A stretch of DNA of 64,000 nt, taken from contig CAVOPT010000016.1 of assembly GCA_963698165.1 (NCBI GenBank), positions 446,758 through 510,757 of the forward strand, in the 5' to 3' direction. The translations under genes were made by a program, and so were the position numbers. Below are positions 1 to 9,779 of this stretch, one piece after another. Positions within the stretch are counted from its first letter, which is position 1, and each line of letters begins with the position of its first letter. The notes below the pieces were generated by a model. That model searched no databases, was not told the DNA's origin, and was given only the letters and a program-made list of their open reading frames with translations. This stretch comes from JAAYUJ01 sp963698165 (lineage in GTDB: Bacteria > Desulfobacterota > Syntrophobacteria > Syntrophobacterales > Syntrophobacteraceae).

Positions 1-600
1 GGAATCAGGCTCCAGCCAGGGGTCCTCCAAAATTCCTCCCTCGTAGCTGATGTGCAGCAGGTTTCGGTCGGAGCTGTAGGGCTTTTCCTGGGTGACCGGC
101 ACGGGGATTCCATGCTTCTCGGCGAATTCCACCAGGGCCGTACGGGACCTCAGATTCCATTCGCGCCACGGTACAATGATCTTGAGCTTTGGGTTCAGGG
201 CCGTGTACGTGAGTTCAAACCGGACCTGGTCGTTTCCCTTGCCCGTGGCCCCGTGACTCACCGCGTCGGCTCCCTCCTCCTCCGCGATTCGGACCTGATG
301 CTTGGCGATGAGGGGGCGGGCGATGGATGTGCCCAGCAGGTACTGTCCCTCGTAGATGGCATTGGCGCGGAAAGCCGGGAAAACGAAGTCCCGGACGAAC
401 TCCTCCCGCAGGTCTTCGATGCGGGCCTTGACGGCGCCTGTTGCAAGAGCCTTTTCCTCAAGACCGCTCAGTTCTTCAGCCTGTCCGAGGTCGGCGGCGA
501 ACGCCACCACTTCGCAGTCATGGGTTTCGATGAGCCACTTGAGAATGATGGATGTGTCCAGGCCACCGGAGTATGCGAGCACAACTTTCTTGACGTTCAT
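1..600 (-). CDS. argG: Argininosuccinate synthase (3' part cut by window edge)
   Basis: This enzyme joins citrulline and aspartate using ATP in the arginine pathway. The first 200 codons are present, read from an ATG at 600-598; the C-terminal half lies before base 1. The N-terminus carries the PP-loop ATP-binding motif AYSGGLDTS (residues 9-17), and the segment SHGATGKGNDQVRFEL, typical of the family, follows later. It is the last visible gene of a minus-strand arginine cluster (argB, argD, argF, argG), starting 98 bases after argF ends. No internal stop or frameshift is seen. The family assignment is secure; only the missing C-terminus limits it. Confidence 0.95.
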   Translation of the reverse strand, partial: MNVKKVVLAYSGGLDTSIILKWLIETHDCEVVAFAADLGQAEELSGLEEKALATGAVKARIEDLREEFVRDFVFPAFRANAIYEGQYLLGTSIARPLIAKHQVRIAEEEGADAVSHGATGKGNDQVRFELTYTALNPKLKIIVPWREWNLRSRTALVEFAEKHGIPVPVTQEKPYSSDRNLLHISYEGGILEDPWLEPDS

Positions 601-698
601 AAATCCTCTCGAAAAAGCAAGTGTAGGTGGACCACAATCTGTGGCGTGAATCCGCAACGGGGGTGCATCCCGTGATGAGTCTGCATCGTGGGGCGGTT

Positions 699-1619
699 CT
701 ATTCCTTGCCCGTGATGAGCCATTCCAGCAAGGCCATCTGAAGATGGAGGCGGTTTTCGGCCTGATCGAAAACGACGGATTGGGGTCCCTCCATCACTTC
801 GTCCGTGATCTCCTCTCCCCGGTGGGCGGGCAGGCAGTGCAGCACCACGGCATGAGGAGGGGCCGCGGCCAGGAGGGACCCGTTGATCTGGTAATCCCGG
901 AACGTTTGGCGCCGGGATTCGGCTTCGGTCTCCTGCCCCATGCTCGCCCAGACGTCGGTGTAGAGAACGTCCGCCGAAGATACGGCTTCCCTGGCATCCT
1001 TCGTGAGGTGGATCGTCCCTCGGCCCTCCCGCCGAGCCCAGTCCACCACTTCAGTTGATGGTTCGTAACCTTCCGGGCACGCCAGGGACAGGGTGAAATC
1101 GAGGCGCGCCGCGGCGTTGATCCAGGAGTGGGCGACGTTGTTTCCATCCCCTACCCAGGCAACGTGAAGGTTCTCGAGACTTCCCCGTTTCTCCTCGATG
1201 GTCATGAGATCGCTCAGCACCTGGCACGGATGAAAACTGTCCGTCAGTCCGTTGATGACGGGAATGGACGCGTACCGGGCCAGTTCCTCCACGTCCGCCT
1301 GAGCGAACGTGCGGACCGCAATGGCATCCACATACCGTGAGAGGACCCTCGCTGTATCCGAGAGGGGCTCGCTTCGGGAGAGCTGGGTGTCCTTTTCCGT
1401 GAGGAAGATGCAGTCTCCTCCCAGACGGTACATGGCCGCCTCGAAAGACACCCGGGTTCGCGTGGATGGTTTCGAAAAAATCAGGCCCAGAACCCTTCTG
1501 GCGAGGGTCGGCTCCAGGGCGCCCCGCTGCCAGTCCCCCTTCATCCGTCGTGCCCTGGCGATCAGTCGACGGATTTCATCGGGAGAAAGATCCCTGATGG
1601 TCAGTAGATCACGCTTCAT
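699..1619 (-). CDS. argF: Ornithine carbamoyltransferase
   Basis: It carbamoylates ornithine to citrulline in the cytoplasm. The 306 residues match the usual length. The carbamoyl-phosphate motif STRTR is at residues 52-56, HPCQ at 130-133 and the ornithine-site HCLP at 261-264, followed by AHRGEE. The start codon overlaps the argD stop by 4 bases, so the two are probably translationally coupled. The STRTR and HCLP signatures favour ornithine over aspartate as substrate. Acetylornithine-type transcarbamylases also exist, but argD and argB alongside fit the standard pathway. Confidence 0.95.
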   Translation of the reverse strand: MKRDLLTIRDLSPDEIRRLIARARRMKGDWQRGALEPTLARRVLGLIFSKPSTRTRVSFEAAMYRLGGDCIFLTEKDTQLSRSEPLSDTARVLSRYVDAIAVRTFAQADVEELARYASIPVINGLTDSFHPCQVLSDLMTIEEKRGSLENLHVAWVGDGNNVAHSWINAAARLDFTLSLACPEGYEPSTEVVDWARREGRGTIHLTKDAREAVSSADVLYTDVWASMGQETEAESRRQTFRDYQINGSLLAAAPPHAVVLHCLPAHRGEEITDEVMEGPQSVVFDQAENRLHLQMALLEWLITGKE

Positions 1620-2806
1620 TGGGTGTCCTCGTTAAAAATGCCGTCCAGCGCCTGGATGAGCCGATCGATATCCTCTTCAGCGACGATGAGAGGCGGGACG
1701 AACCGAAGCACTGTGTCATGGGTGCAATTGATGATGAAACCCTCTTCCAGACAACGCTCCACAATCCTCTGACCGGGGCCGTGCAGCTCCATCCCGATCA
1801 TGAGCCCCCGGCCCCTCACGTCCTTTATGACCGCATGGCGGGACTTGAGCCCCCCAAGCCGCTCCATGAAGTATGCTCCCTTCCTTCGAACGCCATCCAG
1901 AAATGCGGGGTCCGATATGAGTTGAAGCACCCGGAGAGCGGCGGAGGTCACCAGCGGGGTTCCTCCAAATGTCGAGGCATGGGTCCCGGGAACAAACGAA
2001 GCCGCCGCCTCATCGGTTGCCAGCATGGCGCCGATAGGAAGGCCGTTTCCAAGTGCCTTGGCCAGGGTCATGACATCAGGGCTGACGCCTTCGTGCTCGT
2101 GAGCGAAGAGGGCACCCGTGCGGCCCATGCCCACCTGCACCTCATCGAAGATCAGGAGCAAATCGCGCTTGTGGCAGAGGGCCTTAAGATCCGCAAGGTA
2201 GTCGGGATCAGGAAAATTGACCCCCCCTTCCCCCTGGATGGGTTCCACCATGACCGCGCAGGTTCGATCCGTGATCGCCTGCTCGACCGAGGGGATGGAG
2301 TTGAATTCCGCAAAGGCGAAACCTTCCACCAGGGGCTCGAATCCCTTGTGGACCTTCTCCTGGCCCGTTGCCGACAATGTGGCCAGGGTCCGGCCGTGGA
2401 AGGAATCCTTCATGGTGACGATGTGAAAACGGCCGTCTCCGTATCGGTCCCTGCTGACCTTCCGGGCGAGCTTGATGGCTGCTTCATTGGCTTCTGCGCC
2501 GCTGTTGGCGAAAAACACCTTATCTGCAAACGAAAGACGTGTCAATTCCGCTGCCAGCTCAACCTGCGGCCGCGTGTGGAAAAGGTTTGACACATGAACC
2601 AGGGTTTCGGCCTGCCGGCAGAGCGTCCGGCTCACTTCGGGGTGGCAGTGGCCCAGGTTGCACACGGCGATCCCGGCCAGGAAGTCCAAATATTCCTTCC
2701 CGGTGTCATCCCAAAGTCTGCACCCCTGGCCTCTCGTGAAGGTCACGGGCATGCGGGCGTATGTGCCGCAGATCACGTCGCGGCAAACCGACTGCGTATC
2801 GTTCAT
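1616..2806 (-). CDS. argD: Acetylornithine aminotransferase
   Basis: A PLP-dependent class III aminotransferase that makes N-acetylornithine from the semialdehyde, the fourth step of arginine synthesis. The 396 residues include NSGAEANEAAIKLAR (about 101-115), the PLP-contacting DEVQVGMGRTG (221-231) and the Schiff-base lysine in LAKALGNG (Lys250). A GGAG ribosome site lies 8 bases before the ATG. It overlaps argF by 4 bases and follows argB after 92 bases. Members of this family sometimes also act on succinyldiaminopimelate; that cannot be decided from sequence. Confidence 0.94.
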   Translation of the reverse strand: MNDTQSVCRDVICGTYARMPVTFTRGQGCRLWDDTGKEYLDFLAGIAVCNLGHCHPEVSRTLCRQAETLVHVSNLFHTRPQVELAAELTRLSFADKVFFANSGAEANEAAIKLARKVSRDRYGDGRFHIVTMKDSFHGRTLATLSATGQEKVHKGFEPLVEGFAFAEFNSIPSVEQAITDRTCAVMVEPIQGEGGVNFPDPDYLADLKALCHKRDLLLIFDEVQVGMGRTGALFAHEHEGVSPDVMTLAKALGNGLPIGAMLATDEAAASFVPGTHASTFGGTPLVTSAALRVLQLISDPAFLDGVRRKGAYFMERLGGLKSRHAVIKDVRGRGLMIGMELHGPGQRIVERCLEEGFIINCTHDTVLRFVPPLIVAEEDIDRLIQALDGIFNEDTQ

Positions 2807-2898
2807 GACTACGGCTCCTGTCCTCTTCGGACTTGTCCAAGCTTCACTCTTGCGGTTTTTGTTCGCATAACATCAGCCACTTACGGAGGAAGCGGCCT

Positions 2899-3780
2899 TC
2901 AGGACCGCTTTCGACAGATCTCCGTTCCGATGCCCTCGTCGGTGAAAATCTCGAGGAGAATCGCGTGGGGGATGCGGCCGTCGATGATGTGGACTTTTTC
3001 CGCTCCGGCCTGAAGGGCTTCCATGGCGCACTGGACCTTGGGGATCATCCCGCCTTTCAGAGTTTCGTCCTGCATGGCTTCCGCCGCCTCGGCGAAGGTC
3101 ATGCTGGAGATGAGATCCCCGTCGGCCCTCAATACCCCGGCCACGTCCGTCATGAGGAGGAGCTTCTTGGCCTGGAGAGCCCCGGCGATGGCACCCGCCA
3201 CGAGGTCCGCGTTGATGTTGTAGCTCTCTCCGTTCTCCCCCACGCCGACGGGTGCTATGACCGGAATGAAGTTACTCCTGTCGAGGCTCCTGAGGATCTC
3301 CACATTGATACGGTGCACTTCTCCCACCAAGCCGATGTCGATGATTTCGGGCGGCTGGTCATCCCCCTGGTAGCGGAAGAGATGGAGCTTTCTTGCCTGG
3401 ATGAGCTCCCCGTCCTTGCCGCTCAGCCCGATGGCCTTGCCCCCGTGACGGTTGATCAGAGAGACGATCTCCTTGTTGATCTTCCCGGCAAGCACCATCT
3501 CCACCACATCCATGGTGTCTGCATCGGTGATCCGCATGCCTGCACAAAAGTCGCTCTTCTTGCCGATGCGATCGAGCATTTGGCCGATTTGGGGACCTCC
3601 GCCATGGACCACCACGGGATTGATCCCGATGTATTTCATGAGAACCACGTCCTGGGCGAAGCTCTGCTTGAGTTCGTCGGCAACCATGGCGTGGCCCCCG
3701 TATTTGATCACGACGGTCTTCTGATAGAAGCGGCGGATGTACGGGAGGGCCTCGATGAGTATTCTGGCTTTTTCCATCAT
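2899..3780 (-). CDS. argB: Acetylglutamate kinase
   Basis: It phosphorylates N-acetylglutamate, the second and usually feedback-controlled step of arginine synthesis. The 293-residue amino-acid-kinase fold has the N-terminal VIKYGGHAM motif, VVHGGGPQIG and the later KLLLMTDVAGVL segment. There are two adjacent ATG codons at the start (3780 and 3777). The gene heads the argB-D-F-G cluster, about 100 bases after hslU on the same strand, so it may be co-transcribed with xerC-hslVU. An N-terminal helix before the kinase core, as in arginine-inhibited forms, is present (about 20 residues); regulation is inferred. Confidence 0.94.
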   Translation of the reverse strand: MMEKARILIEALPYIRRFYQKTVVIKYGGHAMVADELKQSFAQDVVLMKYIGINPVVVHGGGPQIGQMLDRIGKKSDFCAGMRITDADTMDVVEMVLAGKINKEIVSLINRHGGKAIGLSGKDGELIQARKLHLFRYQGDDQPPEIIDIGLVGEVHRINVEILRSLDRSNFIPVIAPVGVGENGESYNINADLVAGAIAGALQAKKLLLMTDVAGVLRADGDLISSMTFAEAAEAMQDETLKGGMIPKVQCAMEALQAGAEKVHIIDGRIPHAILLEIFTDEGIGTEICRKRS

Positions 3781-3881
3781 GTCACCCCTCGGGGAACGAG
3801 ACGATCGGGGAAAGACACTTCACGAAGGTCGAAGCGGGTCATCCCCGGGTTGCGGTGAGGCAGGTTCAGTTAGGCCGCCCG

Positions 3882-5258
<1,377 letters not shown>

Positions 5259-5262
5259 GGAA

Positions 5263-5802
5263 TCACAACTCCTCGATGGTGAATTCCTTGTTGGTGTAGA
5301 TGCAAATGTCCGCCGCGATCTTCATGGACTCCTCGGCGATCTGGCGGGCGGTGAGTTGCGAGTGCCTCAAGAGGGCCCGGGCCGCAGCAAGGGCGTACGG
5401 GGCGCCGGAACCCACCGCGGCGAGTCCGTCGTCGGGCTCGATGACATCCCCCGTGCCGCTCAAAATAAAGCAATCGTTTCGATCGGCGGCAATGAGGAGT
5501 GCCTCCAGGCGACGCAATGCCCTGTCCATGCGCCAGTCCTTGGCCAGTTCAACCGCGGCGCGCTTCAGGTTCCCGTTGTACTGCTCCAGTTTCCCCTCAA
5601 GTCTCTCGAAGAGCGTGAAGGCATCCGCCGTGGATCCCGCAAAACCCGTCAGTATCTTGTCCTGGTAGATCCTGCGGACCTTTTTCGCCTGGTGCTTCAC
5701 CACGGTCTCACCCAGCGTCACCTGACCGTCACTGGCCATCACCAGCTGTCCGTCCCTGCGGATGGCCAGAACTGTTGTGCTGCGTACGGCGCTTCCCATC
5801 AT
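5263..5802 (-). CDS. hslV: ATP-dependent protease peptidase subunit HslV
   Basis: The proteolytic ring of HslUV, an N-terminal-nucleophile threonine peptidase. The open frame extends to 5889, but the ATG at 5802 has an AGGAG site 11 bases upstream and gives 179 residues, the normal family size. The short propeptide then ends before the nucleophile Thr9 in the STTVLAIRR segment. GFAGSTADAFTLFERLE and AVELAKDWR are typical of the family. An ATG at 5799 is also possible. The longer frame would add residues encoded by an intergenic repeat (see 5818-5866), which argues against it. Confidence 0.94.
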   Translation of the reverse strand: MMGSAVRSTTVLAIRRDGQLVMASDGQVTLGETVVKHQAKKVRRIYQDKILTGFAGSTADAFTLFERLEGKLEQYNGNLKRAAVELAKDWRMDRALRRLEALLIAADRNDCFILSGTGDVIEPDDGLAAVGSGAPYALAAARALLRHSQLTARQIAEESMKIAADICIYTNKEFTIEEL

Positions 5803-5817
5803 GTGCTGTTCATCTCC

Positions 5818-5866
5818 TGAATCGCGTGTCCTTTGTGCCCATCCTGCCCTTCGTGGTTCAAATAAA
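5818..5866 (-). repeat. Dispersed purine-rich intergenic repeat, partial copy
   Basis: On the minus strand the short xerC-hslV spacer reads as tandem-like units of the form CACGAAGGGCA, GGGCACAAAGGACACG. Related purine-rich units occur at 9604-9675 and 49128-49205 in this window. This copy has one arm only and no clear mirror arm. It is seen directly; the assignment to one repeat family is by eye. Confidence 0.45.
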
Positions 5867-5885
5867 ACCCATGGCGGTTTCGATG

Positions 5886-6833
5886 TCACCTGGCTTTCTT
5901 GCGACTTCTCGGGTGTGCGAGATCATAAGTCTTCATGAGCTGATCCATGTGCACGTGCGTGTAGCGCTGGGTTGTGGAGAGTGTCGCATGGCCGAGCATT
6001 TCCTGGATCGCCCGCAGATCGGCTCCGGCATTGAGCAGATGCGTCGCGAACGTGTGGCGCAGACCGTGAGGGGTCAAATGCTGCCACAACCCGCACCGCT
6101 TGAGCTCGGCCAGGAGGATGCGGTGCACGGAACGGCCCGTGAGCCGACCGCCTCGAGCGTTCCGGAAGAGAGCGCTATTTCGCTTTCGGGCCGAAGAGAG
6201 CTGAAGATCCAAGACCGTCAAGTACTCGGAAATAGACTCCATTGCTTTTCCGCCGACGGGAACGACCCGTTCCTTGCTGCCCTTGCCCAGGACCCTTATC
6301 ATACCGGCCCCTAAATCGAGGTCCGTTTCATTGGCCCCCGTGAGCTCGCTCACCCGCAGGCCGGCCGAATACAGAAGCTCAAAGATTGCCCGGTTCCGAT
6401 ATCTCCTCCAGGATGCCCCCGGTTCCTGGCAGCTTTTCTCGAGGGATCTCAGAAATTGGAAGACCTCATCGACGCCGAGAAACGATGGAAGCCTGACTCT
6501 GGATTTCGGGTGTGTGATGGGCTCGGCGGGGTTGATGGCGAGGAAGCCTCTCTCCTCAAGGTAGCGGCACAGAGATCGCAGGGCGGAGAGTTTCCTGCCC
6601 TGACTCGTCTTCTCGATGCTCCCGTGCAGGGATGCCAGGTACCCGCGAATCACGTCGGAAGTGATGTCCCCCCACTGAGGGTCGGCGGTTTTCGCGACAC
6701 GGGACGCAAATTCCTGGAACTGTCGGAAGTCGCCGGCATAAGCCCTCAGAGTCTCCTCGCTGAAACCCCGCTCATGGCGCAGGTGATTCAGGAACATCTC
6801 AACGGATTGATTCCAGCCTGGAATGCTCTGCAT
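5886..6833 (-). CDS. xerC: Tyrosine recombinase XerC/XerD type
   Basis: A site-specific recombinase of the Xer type, which resolves chromosome dimers at dif. From the chosen ATG at 6833 (AAGGA 4 bases upstream) the protein has 315 residues. The catalytic set is complete: Arg160 in GLRVSEL, Lys184 in GKGSKER, His256 and Arg259 in HGLRH, His282 in LGH, and Tyr291 in QRYTH. An N-terminal SAM-like DNA-binding domain (about 5-90) precedes these. The longest frame starts at 6944 but adds residues unlike the family. Position before hslVU points to a chromosomal XerC rather than an integrase; XerC versus XerD cannot be settled here. Confidence 0.9.
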   Translation of the reverse strand: MQSIPGWNQSVEMFLNHLRHERGFSEETLRAYAGDFRQFQEFASRVAKTADPQWGDITSDVIRGYLASLHGSIEKTSQGRKLSALRSLCRYLEERGFLAINPAEPITHPKSRVRLPSFLGVDEVFQFLRSLEKSCQEPGASWRRYRNRAIFELLYSAGLRVSELTGANETDLDLGAGMIRVLGKGSKERVVPVGGKAMESISEYLTVLDLQLSSARKRNSALFRNARGGRLTGRSVHRILLAELKRCGLWQHLTPHGLRHTFATHLLNAGADLRAIQEMLGHATLSTTQRYTHVHMDQLMKTYDLAHPRSRKKAR

Positions 6834-7283
6834 CGTTTCCTTCACGGGAATCCGCCCCCTGGAAACCCTCACAATCGTCATCAGGCGATCATGAGCAATC
6901 AGATCAAAAGTAAAACAACTAGCACACGGGGTAGAAAAAACCAACTAAAAAGTCCCCCACAGCCTTTCCCGTCCTAGGAAGTCTCAGGAAATCACTTGAC
7001 TTTCCATCAGAACTTGCCCTATTTTCAACCTTCGGATTTTTCACGAGATTTCGAAACGTTGAGCTCGAAGACCATCGAGGGGCCTGCCGAACCGCTCGGT
7101 CGATCGACCGTCGGATTGGACGGACAGCTTCCCTGCCGTGGGCTCAGTGGGTCAAGGGCTTTCAAATCTCCGGTTCATGCACCATGGGCAAGCCTTCTCC
7201 CCGCAAGGCTTCCTTCCGCGAGCGAGCTGCATTCTGAAAGACCGGCCTCTTCGGAGATCATGACTCAGAGAAAGGATCTGGAT
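6834..7283. other. Divergent intergenic region between xerC and EF-G-like gene
   Basis: About 450 bases with no convincing gene, although the downstream frame is open back to 6996. It holds a possible plus-strand promoter (6996-7025) and a perfect 14-base palindrome at 7097-7110. I assume it contains both divergent promoters and the leader of the EF-G-like gene. Confidence 0.5.
6996..7025 (+). promoter_or_regulatory. Possible sigma70-type promoter for the EF-G-like gene
   Basis: TTGACT at 6996-7001 and TATTTT at 7020-7025 are separated by 18 bases. The -35 match is 5 of 6 and the -10 match 4 of 6. The distance to the chosen start (7284) would imply a leader of about 250 bases. This is a weak, by-eye call. 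Confidence 0.3.
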
Positions 7284-9362
7284 ATGAAACACGACGCAGC
7301 AAATGTTCGGACTTTCGCTATCATTTCCCACGGCGGTGCAGGCAAGACTTCGCTTGCAGAGGCAATGCTCTTCTGCTCGGGTGTCACCACCCGCCTTGGG
7401 AAGCCGGACGAAGGCACCTCCATCATGGACTATGAACCGGAGGAGATGAAGCGCAAGGTCACGATAAGCAGCGCCTTTTGTTCGCTCTCCTGGAAGAAGC
7501 ATCAGTTGAACCTCATTGACACACCCGGGGATTTCAATTTCATCGCCGAGACCAAGACGTCCATGCAAGGCGCCGACGGGGTCGTCGTGCTGGCGGACGC
7601 GGTGGACGGGATACGCGTGCAGACGGAAAAGGTGTGGGAATTTGCCAATGAGCTCGGCCTGGCTCGAATGGTCTTCGTGAGCAAGATGGATCGGGAAAGG
7701 GCGGATTTCGCCAAGGCTGTCGAGACCATCCGGAACAATTTCGGCAAGGAATGTGTTCCCATTCTGGTTCCCATTGGGTCTGCGGAGTCCTTCATGGGTG
7801 TTGCGGACATCCTGAACGGGAAGGCATACCTCTACGCCAAGGGTGACAGCGGGCAGTTCGACGTTCAGGACATGCCCGCAGAATTGGCCGAAGCGGCGGC
7901 CCATTACAGGGAAGAGTTGGTGGAGCGCATTGCGGAATCCAGCGACGAGCTCCTGGAGAAGTACCTGGACACCGGCGAACTGGAACCGGAGGAAGTCAAG
8001 GCTGGGCTGCGCATGGCGGTCACGTCCGGAAAGCTGGTCCCGATCGCCTGCGGTTCCGGATTCTTGAACATGGGCATGCAGCCCCTTCTCGACACCATCG
8101 TGGAATGCATGCCTTCTCCCATCGATCGCGGATCCGTCAAGGGGACCGTGCCGGGAAAAGACCAGGAGGCCTCACGGGATCCCGACGCGAATTCCCCCTT
8201 CAGCGGTCTTGTCATCAAGACCATAAGCGACCCCTACGCCGGTCGGCTCTCCGTGCTGCGGGTTTTCTCCGGGAGTTTGAGCTCCGACTCCACGGTGTAC
8301 AATGCGACCAAGGACACCAAGGAGCGATTCGGGCAGTTGCTGCGCCTCAGGGGAAAGACGCAGGATCCCGTCGAGAGCGCCGGCCCCGGCGACATCGTTG
8401 CCGTTGCCAAACTCAAGGAAACGACCACCCAGGATACCCTCTGCGCCGAAAAGGATCCCATCGTTTTCCCCGTCGTGGATCTTCCCCCCGCCATCTACTC
8501 TCTGTCCGTCGAACCCAAGAGCAAGGGAGACGAAGAGAAGATTTTCTCGTCCCTTTCGAGGCTCATGGAGGAGGATCTCACTCTCAAACTGGAGCGTAAC
8601 GAGGAAACCAAGGAGATGATCCTCTCCGGCATGGGAGAGATCCATATCGAGACCATCGTCGACAAGCTGAAAAGGAAATTCGGGGTGGAAGTCAACCTGA
8701 AGCTTCCCAAGGTCGCCTACAAGGAAACCATCAAGAGCAAGGCCCGTGTCCAGGGCAAGTACAAGAAGCAGTCGGGCGGTCGCGGTCAGTATGGGGACTG
8801 CTGGATTGAAATGGAACCCCTGGCGAAAGGTGAGGGTTTTCAGTTTGTGGACAGAATCGTTGGAGGAGTCATTCCCAGGCAGTACATTCCCGCCGTGGAA
8901 AAGGGCATTGCCGAAGCCTGCCTGGAAGGGGCCCTCGCCGGATACCCGGTGGTCGACTTCATGGTGGGCCTCGTCGATGGTTCGTTCCATCCGGTGGATT
9001 CGTCGGAAATGGCCTTCAAGATCGCGGGATCCATGGCCTTCAAGAAAGCTGTCATGGAGGCCAAGCCGACCCTGCTGGAACCCATCGTGCTGATGGAAAT
9101 CACGATTCCCGACGACTGCATGGGAGACATCATCGGGGACCTCAACTCAAGGCGGGGAAGGGTCCTCGGGATGGAAACCAAGGGAAAGAAGCAGATTGTC
9201 AAGGCCAACGTTCCCCTTGCGGAAGTGCTCAAGTACGCGCCGGAACTTCGTTCCATCTCTGCGGGCCGAGGCATGTTCACCATGAAGTTCTCCCACTACG
9301 AGGAAGTGCCGGCTCAGCTCCAGGAAAAGATCATCGAGGCCTCCAAGGAAGAACAGAAGTAA
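7284..9362 (+). CDS. Elongation factor G-like GTPase (EF-G paralogue type)
   Basis: A ribosome-dependent-type translation GTPase of EF-G size (692 residues from the ATG at 7284, AAGGA 7 bases upstream; an ATG at 7260 is the alternative). It has the P-loop in SHGGAGKTS, DTPGD and SKMD. The switch-I end, RGITI in canonical EF-G, reads RKVTI, and NKMD is SKMD, as in the secondary EF-G-like group (FusA2/EF-G2-type). No ribosomal protein or tuf genes adjoin, which also speaks against the main fusA. Domains II-V are intact. A role in elongation, recycling or stress is not decidable from sequence. Confidence 0.88.
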   Translation: MKHDAANVRTFAIISHGGAGKTSLAEAMLFCSGVTTRLGKPDEGTSIMDYEPEEMKRKVTISSAFCSLSWKKHQLNLIDTPGDFNFIAETKTSMQGADGVVVLADAVDGIRVQTEKVWEFANELGLARMVFVSKMDRERADFAKAVETIRNNFGKECVPILVPIGSAESFMGVADILNGKAYLYAKGDSGQFDVQDMPAELAEAAAHYREELVERIAESSDELLEKYLDTGELEPEEVKAGLRMAVTSGKLVPIACGSGFLNMGMQPLLDTIVECMPSPIDRGSVKGTVPGKDQEASRDPDANSPFSGLVIKTISDPYAGRLSVLRVFSGSLSSDSTVYNATKDTKERFGQLLRLRGKTQDPVESAGPGDIVAVAKLKETTTQDTLCAEKDPIVFPVVDLPPAIYSLSVEPKSKGDEEKIFSSLSRLMEEDLTLKLERNEETKEMILSGMGEIHIETIVDKLKRKFGVEVNLKLPKVAYKETIKSKARVQGKYKKQSGGRGQYGDCWIEMEPLAKGEGFQFVDRIVGGVIPRQYIPAVEKGIAEACLEGALAGYPVVDFMVGLVDGSFHPVDSSEMAFKIAGSMAFKKAVMEAKPTLLEPIVLMEITIPDDCMGDIIGDLNSRRGRVLGMETKGKKQIVKANVPLAEVLKYAPELRSISAGRGMFTMKFSHYEEVPAQLQEKIIEASKEEQK

Positions 9363-9425
9363 ATGACGGGACCGGCCCGCGTCATGCGCCGCCGCATCCC
9401 TTGATTGCCACTCTCGACAATCCGC

Positions 9426-9455
9426 GGAAACGGGGACTGACTGGTCCCCGTTTCC
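9426..9455 (+). terminator. Strong hairpin downstream of the EF-G-like gene
   Basis: A perfect 12-base-pair stem (9426-9437 with 9444-9455) closes a 6-base loop, 63 bases after the stop codon. The T-tract after it is short (ATTTC), so it may act as a weak intrinsic terminator or an mRNA 3'-end stabiliser. Confidence 0.6.
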
Positions 9456-9562
9456 ATTTCGGACCCTGAGTTGACAATTCCTCGGTTGACACAGGGCTTC
9501 CCGCAAGAGGTATTCAGCCTGGGGTCGGCAAAGCCCCGTAGCTTGGTCTCCTGGAGCGAGCG

Positions 9563-9590
9563 TTGCCTGCGGCTCAGAAATGCCTATAAT
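9563..9590 (+). promoter_or_regulatory. Likely sigma70-type promoter
   Basis: TTGCCT at 9563-9568 and a perfect TATAAT at 9585-9590 are spaced by 16 bases. It lies 190 bases before the DUF4388 gene and upstream of the inverted repeat at 9604-9675, which would then be in the 5' leader. Confidence 0.45.
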
Positions 9591-9603
9591 AGAGGGATTC
9601 GGT

Positions 9604-9675
9604 CGCTGCGGAGACGCGGAGCACGCGGAGGAAAAACCAAAAGAGAACCTCGGCGAGCTCTGTGCCCCTGCAGCG
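9604..9675. repeat. Dispersed inverted repeat in the 9363-9779 gap
   Basis: Two 28-base arms (9604-9631 and 9648-9675) are imperfect mirror images with about 21 of 28 positions matching, around a 16-base A-rich loop. The left arm has the CGGAGACGCGGAGCACGCGG pattern also seen, degenerate, at 5818-5866 and 49128-49205. The rest of this 417-base gap holds the terminator and the promoter described separately; no gene is seen. Confidence 0.6.
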
Positions 9676-9779
9676 AGATCCCGGCTTTTAATCGTTTCGA
9701 GTGGCCCAAGGGGCCATGCGGGGCCTCTGAAGAATGGTGCGTGACGCAATGCGGCACAAGAATTCCTCGGTTCGTGTGA

